The position numbers and the translations under genes are program-made. The notes below the pieces were generated by a model. That model did no database searches, was not told the DNA's origin, and saw only the letters and a program-made list of their open reading frames with translations. Of a stretch of DNA of 64,000 nt, positions 28,616 through 37,437 are shown in pieces. Location of the stretch: positions 82,823-146,822 of the forward strand of contig NZ_BMMT01000014.1 of NCBI RefSeq assembly GCF_014646075.1, in the 5' to 3' direction. This DNA is from Saccharopolyspora thermophila. GTDB taxonomy: Bacteria > Actinomycetota > Actinomycetes > Mycobacteriales > Pseudonocardiaceae. Each line of letters begins with the position of its first letter. Positions within the stretch are counted from its first letter, which is position 1.

Positions 28616-28621
28616 AGCCTA
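28616..28621 (-). promoter_or_regulatory. Leaderless -10 element of the DUF3046 gene
   Basis: TAGGCT lies 7 nt upstream of the ATG. It is only 17 bp from the -10 of the divergent small membrane gene. Confidence 0.6.
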
Positions 28622-28638
28622 CGCGGCGCCCCCGGCCC

Positions 28639-28644
28639 TACTCT
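28639..28644 (+). promoter_or_regulatory. Leaderless -10 element of the small membrane protein gene
   Basis: TACTCT lies 6 nt upstream of the GTG start. Confidence 0.5.
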
Positions 28645-28650
28645 GGTGGT

Positions 28651-28782
28651 GTGCTGATGCTGGCGCAGGGCGATCCGACGGGGCTGTCCACCCCGCTGGG
28701 CCAGGCGGTGATCGCCGCGACGCTGCTGGTGGTCGTGGTGCTCGCCGTCCGGTTCCTCTGGGAGCACCGCAACCGCAAGTGA
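28651..28782 (+). CDS. Small single-span membrane protein (43 aa)
   Basis: A short frame reads about ten polar residues (LAQGDPTGLS), one hydrophobic helix (GQAVIAATLLVVVVLAVRFL) and a basic WEHRNRK tail: a typical small inner-membrane protein. GTG is preceded at 6 nt by TACTCT; an ATG two codons later is the alternative. It ends one base before the convergent Hsp70-like gene. I do not recognise a family. Confidence 0.6.
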   Translation: MLMLAQGDPTGLSTPLGQAVIAATLLVVVVLAVRFLWEHRNRK

Positions 28783-30606
28783 TCAGGTGCCCGGCTGGAT
28801 GCTGCGCTCGAACTCGTCGGCCATCTTGTCCGGGTTCAGCTGGCGGTTCTCGTTGGGCTTGAGAACCATGCCGACCAGCGGGCGATCGTCGACGGTGAAC
28901 ACCAGGGTGCCGAAGGTGTCGCTGGTGACCGCCCGGTACGTGCCGGACAGACCGTTGCCGCTCCACTCGGCCTCGACCATGTCGCTGGTCACCCCGTTGA
29001 ACGTCAGCAGCAGGTCGGCCCGCTGCGCGGCCTCCTCCTGCGAGGCCAGCTGGGTGTAGACGATCTGGGTGCCCTCGTTGGGGTTGCCGATCGAGCAGGA
29101 CACCACGGTACCGCTGAGCGCCCGCACTCCCGGCATGATGCGTTGCCAGCCGGGCGTGCAGTTGGCGTGCTCCGGTACCGTCCCGGCGAGGTGGCGCAGG
29201 CACGGGGTGAAGCCCTTGCTGTCCTTGGTCCCGACCTGCTGGCACTCCGCCGCGCTGGGCGCCCCGCCCCCGCTGGGGGCGCGCACGACGATGGCCACGA
29301 CCGCGACGATCACCGCGATGGCGGCCACCGCGCCCAACACGATCAGCAGGTTGCGGTGTGAGTCGGGCTTGGCCGCCGGAGCGGGCTGCGGGGTCGGCCG
29401 TGGGAAGGGCTGCGGCGGCGCGACCGGATAGGTGCGCACCGTGTCGGGCTCCTGGTAGCCGGTGGGCGGGCCCGCCTGCGGCAGGTCGGCGACCGGACCG
29501 GACGGCGTCCGCAGGTCCTGGGTCCACACCGCGGCACCGTCGCGGGACACGTGGTGCGCGCCGAGCGCCACCGCGGTCTCCGGCTGGTCCAGCGTGGTCG
29601 GCACGATCCGCAGCTGCTCGCTGATCAGGCTCGCCACCAGCGGTAACCGGCTGGAACCGCCGACCAGATACACGCCGGCCAGGTTCTCGGGAGCCATGCC
29701 GTTGGAGCGCAGCACCGAGGCCAGCAGCTCGACGCTGCGCAGCATGCTCGGGCGCACCAGCGCCTCCAGCTCGGCGCGGGTGACCAGCACGTCCTCAAAT
29801 GGCTCGGGCATCGGCACCTCGGTCTGCGGGTGCCGGGAGAGGGCTTCCTTGGCGGCCTTGACGTCCTCGCGCAGCGCGCGCTGCGCCCGCCGGTCGGCGG
29901 TGGACTCCGGGCGCAGCAGGCGCTGCCAGCGCTGCGGGTCCTTGTTCGAGACCTGGCGACCGACGTGCTCCAGCAGCGCCTGGTCCACGTCCAGCCCGCC
30001 CAGGTCCGCCAGGCCGTCCTCGGCCAGCACCGCGAAACCGCTCTGGGTGGCGCCCACGATGGCGCAGTCGAAGGTGCCCGCGCCCAGGTCGTAGACCGCC
30101 AGGGCCTGCCCCGGGTTCAGGGTGCGGTCGGGGAACGACGCGAAGTGCGCGGCGGCGGCCACCGGTTCGGGCACCAGCACGAGTTTGCAGGTGAATCCGG
30201 CCAGGCGGGCCGCCGAGAGCAGCACGTTGCGCCGGACCGTGCCCCACTGCGCGGGGTGGGTCAGCCGGACCTCGTCGGGCAGGGAACCGCCGAGCTGCCG
30301 GGTGGTCTCCTCCGCCACCCGGTGCAGGACCGCGGCGAGCGCGTCGGTGACGGTGATGATGTTGTCGCCCAGCAGCAGCGTGCCCTCGTCGACGCGGCGC
30401 TTCGGGTTCGGCTCGAACCGCGACGGGTCGAGCCTGGCCCGGCGTTCCGCGTCGCGGCCGACGATGATCGCGCCGTCCTCCGCGGCGAACACCGCCGACG
30501 GCATGGTCGCCGACCCGTCCACCTCGATCACCCGCGGTGGCCGGCCGTGCGCGGCCAGCACCGCAACGGTGTTCGAGGTGCCGAGATCCACTGACAGGAC
30601 GCGCAC
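28783..30606 (-). CDS. Membrane-anchored Hsp70-like (actin-fold) protein
   Basis: The 607-aa product starts with an Hsp70/actin-like ATPase: phosphate-1 loop VDLGTSNTVAVL, connecting segments VPEPVAAAAHFA and YDLGAGTFDCAIVG, and adenosine motif VYLVGGSSRLPLV. There is no Hsp70 substrate-binding domain. About residue 380 onward is a Pro-rich linker, then one transmembrane helix (LLIVLGAVAAIAVIVAVVAI) and an extracytoplasmic C-terminal domain of about 150 residues with cysteines. It thus links a cytoplasmic ATPase to an outside domain, possibly a sensor. GTG start after GGGAGGGGG. Divergent from lhr. Confidence 0.85.
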   Translation of the reverse strand: MRVLSVDLGTSNTVAVLAAHGRPPRVIEVDGSATMPSAVFAAEDGAIIVGRDAERRARLDPSRFEPNPKRRVDEGTLLLGDNIITVTDALAAVLHRVAEETTRQLGGSLPDEVRLTHPAQWGTVRRNVLLSAARLAGFTCKLVLVPEPVAAAAHFASFPDRTLNPGQALAVYDLGAGTFDCAIVGATQSGFAVLAEDGLADLGGLDVDQALLEHVGRQVSNKDPQRWQRLLRPESTADRRAQRALREDVKAAKEALSRHPQTEVPMPEPFEDVLVTRAELEALVRPSMLRSVELLASVLRSNGMAPENLAGVYLVGGSSRLPLVASLISEQLRIVPTTLDQPETAVALGAHHVSRDGAAVWTQDLRTPSGPVADLPQAGPPTGYQEPDTVRTYPVAPPQPFPRPTPQPAPAAKPDSHRNLLIVLGAVAAIAVIVAVVAIVVRAPSGGGAPSAAECQQVGTKDSKGFTPCLRHLAGTVPEHANCTPGWQRIMPGVRALSGTVVSCSIGNPNEGTQIVYTQLASQEEAAQRADLLLTFNGVTSDMVEAEWSGNGLSGTYRAVTSDTFGTLVFTVDDRPLVGMVLKPNENRQLNPDKMADEFERSIQPGT

Positions 30607-30771
30607 CCGTCCCCCTCCCGTGCCCGAAGTTCCGGGTTCGAATGCTGCCACGTCCGGGTGAACGATTCGCCGAGATCCCCCGCATTCATCCGGCGGCACG
30701 GCGGACGGCCCGTGTGGACGGTCGCGGTCCCCGGTGTCAGGGTGGTGGGTCAGCATGGAGGGGTGAGTGAC

Positions 30772-33700
30772 GTGCTGGATCGCTTCTCCCCCGCGACCCG
30801 CGACTGGTTCCGCGGGGCCTTCGCCGCGCCCACCGAGGCGCAGCGCGGGGCGTGGGAGGCGATCGCGGCCGGCGAGCACGCCCTGGTCGTGGCCCCGACC
30901 GGCTCCGGCAAGACGCTGGCGGCCTTCCTGTCGGCGCTGGACAAGCTGGCCGCGGAAGGCGTCCCGGCGGACCCGAAGCGACGGTGCCGCGTGCTCTACG
31001 TGTCGCCGCTGAAGGCGCTGACGGTGGACGTGGAGCGCAACCTGCGCGCCCCGCTGGCCGGGATCCGGCAGGCCGCGCAGCGGCGCGGCAGCGCACCGCC
31101 CGACATCCAGGTCGGCATCCGCACCGGGGACACCCCGGCCGACGAGCGCCGGTCGTTCACCCGCACCCCGCCGGACGTGCTGGTCACCACCCCGGAGTCG
31201 CTGTTCCTGCTGCTGACCTCGGCGGCGCGGGAGTCGCTGCGTGGGGTGGAGACGGTGATCGTCGACGAGGTGCACGCGGTCGCGGGCACCAAGCGCGGCG
31301 CGCACCTGGCGCTGTCGTTGGAACGCCTCGACGAACTCCTGCCGGAGCCCGCGCAGCGCATCGGCCTGTCGGCCACCGTCCGGCCGGTCGAGGAGGTGCG
31401 CACGTTCCTGGCCGGTGGCCGCCCGGTGCGCACCATCCAGCCCGCACACCGCAAGGAGGTCGAGGTCCGGGTCGAGGTGCCGGTGCCCGACATGGCCGAG
31501 CTGGGCGCGTCGACCGGCGAGGTCGAGGGGCCCGCGGCGGGCGCGGAGCGGCACACGTCGATCTGGCCTTCGGTGCAGCAGCGGATCCTGGAGCTGATCC
31601 GCCAGCACCGCTCCACCATCGTGTTCACCAATTCGCGGCGGCTGGCCGAGCGGCTCACCGCCGGCATCAACGAGCTGGCCGCCGAGGAACCCGCGCCGAT
31701 GACCCGGTTCCCGGCCGAGGCGGTCGGCGGATCCGGCATCAGCACCGGCGCACCGCCGATCGTCGCCAAGGCGCACCACGGCTCGATGTCCAAGGAGCAG
31801 CGGGCCGTGGTCGAGGAGGAGCTCAAGTCGGGGCGGCTGGCGTGCGTCGTGGCCACCTCGTCGCTGGAGCTGGGCATCGACATGGGCGCCGTGGACCTCG
31901 TGGTGCAGGTGGAGACACCGCCCAGCGTGGCGTCCGGGTTGCAGCGCATCGGCCGCGGCGGCCACCAGGTGGGCGCGGTGTCGCGCGGCGTGGTGTTCCC
32001 GAAGTTCCGCGGCGACCTCGTCGGTTGCGCGGTGGTGTCGGAGCGGATGGCCGACGGGCTGATCGAGTCGATCTCGTTCCCGCGCAACCCGCTGGACGTG
32101 CTGGCGCAGCACGTGGTGTCGATGGTCGCGATGGACGACTGGTCCGTGCCGCGGCTGGCGGCGCTGGTGCGCCGGGCGGCGCCGTACGCGGGTCTGCCCG
32201 ATTCGGCGCTGCACGCGGTGCTGGACATGCTGGCGGGCCGCTACCCCAGCGAGGAGTTCGGCGAGCTGCGCGCCCGCATCATCTGGGACCGGGTGAACGA
32301 CGAACTGCGGGCCCGGCCGGGGGCGCAGCGGCTCGCGGTCACCTCCGGCGGCACGATCCCCGACCGGGGCCTGTTCGTGGTGACCACACCGGGCGACGAC
32401 GCCGCGGGCCGCGGCGGCGTGCGGGTCGGCGAGCTCGACGAGGAGATGGTCTACGAGTCGCGGGTCGGCGACACGTTCCTGCTCGGCACCTCCGCGTGGC
32501 GGGTCGAGGACATCACCCACGACCGTGTCGTGGTGGTGCCCGCTCCCGGCGAACCGGCCCGGATGCCGTTCTGGAAGGGCGACTCGCCGGGGCGGCCGCT
32601 GGAGCTGGGCCGCGCGCTGGGTGCCTTCGTCCGCGAGCTGACCAGCGCGGACAGCGCGGCGGCGCGGGAGCGCATCGCCGCCGCCGGGCTGGACGAGTGG
32701 GCCCAGGACAACCTCCTGTCCTATTTGGACGAGCAGCGCCGGGCCACCCGGCACGTCCCGGACGACCGGACCATCGTGGTGGAGCGGTTCCGCGACGAGC
32801 TCGGCGACTGGCGCATGGTGGTGCACTCGCCGTTCGGCGCGAAGGTCAACGGGCCGTGGGCACTGGCCATCGGGGCCCGCATCCGGGAACGCCGCGGGGT
32901 CGAACCGCAGGTGGCGTCCTCCGACGACGGGATCGTGCTGCGGCTGGCCGACGCGCTCGACGAGTCCGGCGCGGAGGTGCTGCCCACCGCCGAGGACGTG
33001 CTGCTGCCGCCGGACGAGGTGCAGCAGGTGGTGACCGACGAGGTCGGTGGTTCGGCGCTGTTCGCGGCCCGCTTCCGGGAGTGCGCGGCGCGGGCGCTGC
33101 TGCTGCCGCGCCGCGACCCGCGCCGCCGCACCCCGCTGTGGCAGCAGCGGCAGCGGTCCGCGCAGCTGCTGGCGGTGGCGGCGCAGTACGAGCAGTTCCC
33201 GATCGTGCTGGAGGCGATGCGGGAGTGCCTGCAGGATGTCTACGATCTGCCGGGGCTGACCGAGCTGATGTCGCAGGTCGCCGCGCGCCAGGTGCGGGTC
33301 GTGGAGGTCGAGACGCCGACGCCGTCGCCGTTCGCCCGCAGCCTGCTGTTCGGCTACATCGGGATGTTCCTGTACGAGACCGACGCGCCGCTGGCGGAGC
33401 GGCGGTCGGCCGCGTTGAGCCTGGACTCGACGCTTTTGGCGGAGCTGCTCGGTTCGGAGGCGTTGCGCGAGCTGCTGGATCCGGCCGCGGTCGCCGAGAT
33501 CGAGCAGCAGTTGCAGCGGCTGGCGCCGGACCGGCAGGCCCGGGACGTCGAGTCCGCGATGGACGTCCTGCGCTTCCTCGGCGACCTCACGACCGCGGAG
33601 GCCGAGGCACGCGGCGTGCGTCCGGAGTGGTTGGCCGACCTCGCCAGGCAGCGGCGCGTGCTGCGGGTGCGCATCGGAGGCGAGGAGCGCTGGATCCCGA

Positions 33701-35343
33701 TCGAGGACGCGGGCAAGGTCCGCGACGCGGTCGGCGTGGCCCTGCCGGTCGGCGTCCCCGAGGTGTTCACCGAGCCGGTCGCCGACCCGCTGGGCGAGCT
33801 GCTGATCCGCTACGCACGGTGCCGCGGCCCGTTCACCGCGGAAGCCGCTGCGCGGCGCTTCGGTCTGGGGGTCGCGGTGGTGCACGGGGTGCTGGACCGG
33901 CTCACCGGCACCGGGCGGTTGGTGCGGGGCGAGCTGCGGCCGTGGGAAGCCGGCGGCGGCGGTGCGCTGGAGTACTGCGACGCGGAGGTGCTGCGCCGGT
34001 TGCGGCGCGCCTCGCTGGCCCGGCTGCGCGCCGAGGTCGAACCGGTGGAACCCGCCGCGCTGGGGAGGTTTTTGCCCGCGTGGCACGGCATCGGCACCCG
34101 GTTGCGCACCGCGCCCACAGTGGACGACGTCTACGCGGTCGTCGAACAGCTCGCGGGGGCGCCGATCCCGGCGAGCGGGCTGGAGTCGCTGGTGCTGCCC
34201 GCCCGGCTGCCTGGCTACTCCCCCGCGCTGCTCGACGAGTTGACCGCCACCGGCGAGGTCACGTGGGTCGGTTCCGGATCGCTGCCCGGTGGGGACGGCT
34301 GGATCGCGCTGGCTCCGACCGACGTCGCCGACCTGCTGCTGCCGGACCTGCCGGAGGACATCGGCACCGATTCTCCGCTGCACCGCGCCATTGTGTCCGC
34401 ATTGGACGGTGGGGCGTTGTTCTTCCGGCAGCTGGCCGACCGGGCCGGTGCTCTCCTGCTGGAGCGGGGTGAAGCGGCACCCGCCGACGACGCGGTCACC
34501 GCCGCGCTGTGGGACCTGGTGTGGGCGGGCACCGTCACCAACGACACCCTGGCACCGCTGCGTGCTCTCGTGTCGGGGCGCGGTGCCGCGCACAAACCAC
34601 GGCGCCGCGCGCCCCGCGGCCGCTACGCGCGGTTGCGCGCGGGACGCCCGTCGATGCCCAGCCGCACCGGCCCGCCGACGGTTTCCGGCCGCTGGTCGCT
34701 GGCACCACAGCCGTCGGTGGACCCGACCCGGCGGGCGCACGCCCGCGCCGAGGCTTTCCTGGAGCGCCACGGCGTGCTGACCCGCGGTGCCCTGGACATC
34801 GAGCGGGTCACCGGCGGGTTCTCCGCGGTGTACAAGGTGCTTCGCGCGATGGAGGAGTCCGGGCGCTGCCGCCGCGGCTACGTCGTCGAAGGGCTCGGTG
34901 CCGCGCAGTTCGCGGTACCGGGCGCCATCGACCGGCTGCGCGCGCTGTCCCGCGCCGACCGCGACGACACCGGCGGTGAGGCCGTGGTGCTGGCCGCCGC
35001 GGACCCGGCCCAGCCATACGGCGCGGCGCTGGAATGGCCCGCGGTGATGGGCGACACCCGGCACCGGCCGGGTCGCAAGGCCGGTGCGCTGGTGGTGCTG
35101 GTGGACGGCGCGGCGGTGTTCTACGTCGAACGGGGCGGCAAGTCGCTGCTGTCGTTCACCGACGACGAGACGGCCCTGCGTACGGCGGCCGCCGGGCTGG
35201 CCCGAGTGGTCCGGGACGGCTGGCTGGACCAGCTCGCGGTGGAACGTGCCGACGGCGAAGGCGCGTGGGGTTCCCGCCTTGCCTCGGTGCTCACCGAAGC
35301 CGGATTCCGCGCCACCCCGAAGGGTTTGCGCCTGCGCGCCTGA
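30772..35343 (+). CDS. lhr: Large ATP-dependent helicase Lhr
   Basis: Lhr is a 3-prime to 5-prime DNA/RNA-DNA helicase associated with DNA damage in mycobacteria. The 1523-aa length matches the family. Motif I is APTGSGKTLAAFL, motif II DEVHAVAGTKRG, motif III SATVRP, and motif VI QRIGRGGHQVG; winged-helix and C-terminal Lhr-CTD regions follow. GGAGGG at 30757-30762 has good spacing only for the GTG at 30772; the GTG at 30763 is too close. No LexA box was seen upstream despite the repair link. Confidence 0.95.
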   Translation: MLDRFSPATRDWFRGAFAAPTEAQRGAWEAIAAGEHALVVAPTGSGKTLAAFLSALDKLAAEGVPADPKRRCRVLYVSPLKALTVDVERNLRAPLAGIRQAAQRRGSAPPDIQVGIRTGDTPADERRSFTRTPPDVLVTTPESLFLLLTSAARESLRGVETVIVDEVHAVAGTKRGAHLALSLERLDELLPEPAQRIGLSATVRPVEEVRTFLAGGRPVRTIQPAHRKEVEVRVEVPVPDMAELGASTGEVEGPAAGAERHTSIWPSVQQRILELIRQHRSTIVFTNSRRLAERLTAGINELAAEEPAPMTRFPAEAVGGSGISTGAPPIVAKAHHGSMSKEQRAVVEEELKSGRLACVVATSSLELGIDMGAVDLVVQVETPPSVASGLQRIGRGGHQVGAVSRGVVFPKFRGDLVGCAVVSERMADGLIESISFPRNPLDVLAQHVVSMVAMDDWSVPRLAALVRRAAPYAGLPDSALHAVLDMLAGRYPSEEFGELRARIIWDRVNDELRARPGAQRLAVTSGGTIPDRGLFVVTTPGDDAAGRGGVRVGELDEEMVYESRVGDTFLLGTSAWRVEDITHDRVVVVPAPGEPARMPFWKGDSPGRPLELGRALGAFVRELTSADSAAARERIAAAGLDEWAQDNLLSYLDEQRRATRHVPDDRTIVVERFRDELGDWRMVVHSPFGAKVNGPWALAIGARIRERRGVEPQVASSDDGIVLRLADALDESGAEVLPTAEDVLLPPDEVQQVVTDEVGGSALFAARFRECAARALLLPRRDPRRRTPLWQQRQRSAQLLAVAAQYEQFPIVLEAMRECLQDVYDLPGLTELMSQVAARQVRVVEVETPTPSPFARSLLFGYIGMFLYETDAPLAERRSAALSLDSTLLAELLGSEALRELLDPAAVAEIEQQLQRLAPDRQARDVESAMDVLRFLGDLTTAEAEARGVRPEWLADLARQRRVLRVRIGGEERWIPIEDAGKVRDAVGVALPVGVPEVFTEPVADPLGELLIRYARCRGPFTAEAAARRFGLGVAVVHGVLDRLTGTGRLVRGELRPWEAGGGGALEYCDAEVLRRLRRASLARLRAEVEPVEPAALGRFLPAWHGIGTRLRTAPTVDDVYAVVEQLAGAPIPASGLESLVLPARLPGYSPALLDELTATGEVTWVGSGSLPGGDGWIALAPTDVADLLLPDLPEDIGTDSPLHRAIVSALDGGALFFRQLADRAGALLLERGEAAPADDAVTAALWDLVWAGTVTNDTLAPLRALVSGRGAAHKPRRRAPRGRYARLRAGRPSMPSRTGPPTVSGRWSLAPQPSVDPTRRAHARAEAFLERHGVLTRGALDIERVTGGFSAVYKVLRAMEESGRCRRGYVVEGLGAAQFAVPGAIDRLRALSRADRDDTGGEAVVLAAADPAQPYGAALEWPAVMGDTRHRPGRKAGALVVLVDGAAVFYVERGGKSLLSFTDDETALRTAAAGLARVVRDGWLDQLAVERADGEGAWGSRLASVLTEAGFRATPKGLRLRA

Positions 35344-35360
35344 GCAGGACCCGCCTTGCC

Positions 35361-35879
35361 TCACAGCTCCATGAAGGGTTTGGCGTAGGCGAACTCGCCG
35401 CGGATCGACGGTTGGTAGGTCGCCAGGGTGCGGACCTGGAAGTGCGATGCCCATTCCGGGACCGGTGGTGTGACGCCGTACCGGAAGGCGGGTTCGAAGC
35501 CGAACCTCGGGTAGTAGTCGAGGTGACCGAGCAACCCCACCAGCGGCTCGCCGAGGGCGTCCGCGCCGCCGAGCACGGCGTGCATCAAGGCCGCACCAAT
35601 GCCCTCACGCTGCACCTCGGGCAGCACCCCGATCGGGCCGAGCGCCAGCACCGGTGTGGTGCCGACGTGGGCGCGGGTGCACACCACGTGCCCCGCGACC
35701 GCTCCGTTCACCTCCGCGACCAGGGACAGCTCGGGCAGCCACGCATCACCGTCGCGCAGCGCGTCGACCAGCCCCACCTCCACCGGAACCCGGTCCGGGT
35801 GCTCGGAGGTGGCGAACGCGGCGGTGTGCACCGCGCGGATGGCGCCAAGGTCGGCGGGAGCTTCTCGTCGGATCAGCAC
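35361..35879 (-). CDS. GNAT N-acetyltransferase
   Basis: A 172-aa predicted acetyl-CoA-dependent acetyltransferase. The acetyl-CoA loop is LPEVQREGIGAALMHAVL, preceded by the strand LALGPIGVLP; the C-terminal FGFEPAFRYGV is typical of the YhbS-like group. The likely GTG start gives MLIRREAPADLGAIRAVH; it has only a weak GGGCGGG upstream. It lies 53 bp after the maleylpyruvate isomerase-like gene and is the last member of the LexA-controlled operon. Substrate unknown. Confidence 0.85.
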   Translation of the reverse strand: MLIRREAPADLGAIRAVHTAAFATSEHPDRVPVEVGLVDALRDGDAWLPELSLVAEVNGAVAGHVVCTRAHVGTTPVLALGPIGVLPEVQREGIGAALMHAVLGGADALGEPLVGLLGHLDYYPRFGFEPAFRYGVTPPVPEWASHFQVRTLATYQPSIRGEFAYAKPFMEL

Positions 35880-35932
35880 CCGCCCACGTTGTGCCCTCCC
35901 GGAGGCGATGCGCAACCGAATTTCCCGCGCCC

Positions 35933-36697
35933 TCAGCGGGTCGCCAGCTGCAGCAGGCCCCACAGCTGAGCGATCGCATCGGGATCGCCGCTGGTCTCCA
36001 CCGCCCGGTTCGGCAACCGGCCCCACATCCACAGGTAGACCGCCGGTGCGTCACCGCCGACCACCGCGTCGGGGGTCGCGGTCGCCACGTCCGGCGAGCT
36101 CAGCACGGCGGCGCCGGACGGGTCGGCGGTGACCAGCCAGTTCCGGTCGCCCGCGTGCACGCCGACCGAGCACTGGCGCGTCGCGGTGATGCCCAGTGCG
36201 GGCAGCCGGTGCCCGAACCACACCCGGAGCACCTCGTCGATGCCGTCGATGGCCACATCCGGATCGATCGGCGTCGGCGACACCCCGGCCCCTGTCTGCA
36301 CGTCGACTCGGTGCACCGTCGTCGCGTGCAGCATCCGGCGTAACCAGAACCGCACGGTGTGGTCCTCCGGCCACCACGTCGGGCACCGGTCGTGCGGCGG
36401 TCGCGCCCCGAACTCGGCGAGCAGGTCGGCCAGCCGGACCGCGAAGCGGCTGGTCGCCTCGCGCAGCTCGAAGCGCTCCGGCAGTTCCCAGCGCGGTGCC
36501 GCCACGCCGAACCAGGCGAGCGTGTCCTCACACAGGTCGCCCAGGTGCCGCACGCTCTCGCCGAGCGTGCGACCGGACGCGCTCCACACCGGGGCATCGG
36601 CGTGGGCGTCGTGCGTCGCGGCGGTGAGCAACTGCGCCTCGATGCCAAGCAGGTCCAGCATCCGGCCGTAGTCCAGCGACACCTCCGTGCCGTTCAT
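35933..36697 (-). CDS. Mycothiol-dependent maleylpyruvate isomerase-like (DinB-fold) protein
   Basis: A 254-aa protein of the actinobacterial family with an N-terminal metal-binding four-helix bundle (MDMPI_N/DinB fold) and a C-terminal MDMPI domain. Candidate metal-ligand histidines are in SVRHLGDL and RMLHATTVHRVDVQTG; these pair with mycothiol in characterised members. The reaction of this member is unknown: families of this type conjugate or isomerise electrophiles. ATGA overlap with the upstream HEPN gene indicates coupled translation, putting a thiol-transferase-like enzyme under SOS control. Confidence 0.85.
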   Translation of the reverse strand: MNGTEVSLDYGRMLDLLGIEAQLLTAATHDAHADAPVWSASGRTLGESVRHLGDLCEDTLAWFGVAAPRWELPERFELREATSRFAVRLADLLAEFGARPPHDRCPTWWPEDHTVRFWLRRMLHATTVHRVDVQTGAGVSPTPIDPDVAIDGIDEVLRVWFGHRLPALGITATRQCSVGVHAGDRNWLVTADPSGAAVLSSPDVATATPDAVVGGDAPAVYLWMWGRLPNRAVETSGDPDAIAQLWGLLQLATR

Positions 36698-37140
36698 CGC
36701 ACCACCCCCAGCAGGCTTCGGCCGACGATGTCGAAGAACTCCCGGCTGCGCGCCAGAAGTTCGTCGGCGTCGGTCCAGGTGATCGTCGGTATCCCGGCCT
36801 CCGCTGCGGCGCGCCGGTCGGAGTGCGCGGCGAAGTAGGCCGCCCACCGGCGTAACTCGGGGGCCGCGCCGGTCACCAACGTCCACACGCTGGCCGGCCG
36901 CCTGTCCTCGCGCTCCCAGGACCGCGCCACCACGACCGCGGTCGCGGCACGCAGGGCGGCGATGTGCGCGGCGACGAAGCGCTCGCCTGGCCGGTCGGCG
37001 TTCTCCGCCTCGTTCAGGCACGTCCGGGCGTGGAGCAGCAACGACACCGCACCGGCCGGCGCCGCCGCGGAGGGGATCGGTCCGTGATCCTCCGCAGCGG
37101 CCCGCGGAGCCGGGATCGAGAGCTCGGTGGAATGAGACAT
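36694..37140 (-). CDS. SAV_6107-type HEPN domain protein, SOS-controlled
   Basis: The 148-aa product has a disordered N-terminus of about 28 residues, then a helical HEPN domain with the R-x4-H motif at R54-H59 (ERFVAAHIAALR), the signature of HEPN ribonucleases. RRPASVWTLV, RRWAAYFAAHSDRRAAAEAG and TDADELLARSREFF match the SAV_6107 family as I remember it. The ATG follows GAGGAG with 8-nt spacing; an ATG at 37239 is rejected because it lies inside the LexA site and encodes low-complexity sequence. It opens an operon with a DinB-fold enzyme and a GNAT protein. RNase activity is inferred, not shown. Confidence 0.85.
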   Translation of the reverse strand: MSHSTELSIPAPRAAAEDHGPIPSAAAPAGAVSLLLHARTCLNEAENADRPGERFVAAHIAALRAATAVVVARSWEREDRRPASVWTLVTGAAPELRRWAAYFAAHSDRRAAAEAGIPTITWTDADELLARSREFFDIVGRSLLGVVR

Positions 37141-37223
37141 CGGCGTTCTCCTCTGCACGACGAAGCCGTCCACGCCTGCGGCCCGGTGGCGAGGTGCTTC
37201 CCCACACCCCGCCGCCGCGACGT

Positions 37224-37254
37224 TCGAACTGGAGTTCATCGAACCTCCGTTCGA
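37224..37254. promoter_or_regulatory. Tandem LexA boxes of the HEPN operon
   Basis: TCGAACCTCCGTTCGA (37239-37254) matches the SOS consensus CGAACnnnnGTTCG perfectly. TCGAACTGGAGTTCAT (37224-37239), with one mismatch, abuts it directly. Both lie just downstream of the predicted -10, around the transcription start, where binding would block initiation. Confidence 0.88.
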
Positions 37255-37262
37255 ACATTTTC

Positions 37263-37291
37263 AGATTAGCGTCCTGCGCCGATCGACTCAA
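37263..37291 (-). promoter_or_regulatory. Promoter of the HEPN operon
   Basis: On the minus strand, -35 TTGAGT (37286-37291) and -10 TAATCT (37263-37268) are separated by 17 bp. The start point would fall at the edge of the first LexA box. Confidence 0.75.
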
Positions 37292-37425
37292 GCATTCCGC
37301 CGTAGCTCACCTGTTCGAGCCATGACCTGCGAAGATGGACACCCGAAAGGGTCAATGAGCCACCCGTGACGCCCGGTCGCAACGCCGGCTTCGGCCGCGA
37401 GAGGGACCACGCGCCGCGAACGGGT

Positions 37426-37431
37426 TAGTGT
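37426..37431 (+). promoter_or_regulatory. Leaderless -10 element of the GNAT gene
   Basis: TAGTGT lies 6 nt upstream of the GTG start. Confidence 0.6.
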
Positions 37432-37437
37432 TCGGCC

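Noticed and set aside
37141..37239. Upstream ATG (37239) for the HEPN gene with GGAGG from the LexA site
   Set aside because: It would start within the operator, and the added 33 residues are low-complexity; the ATG at 37140 has its own good ribosome binding site.
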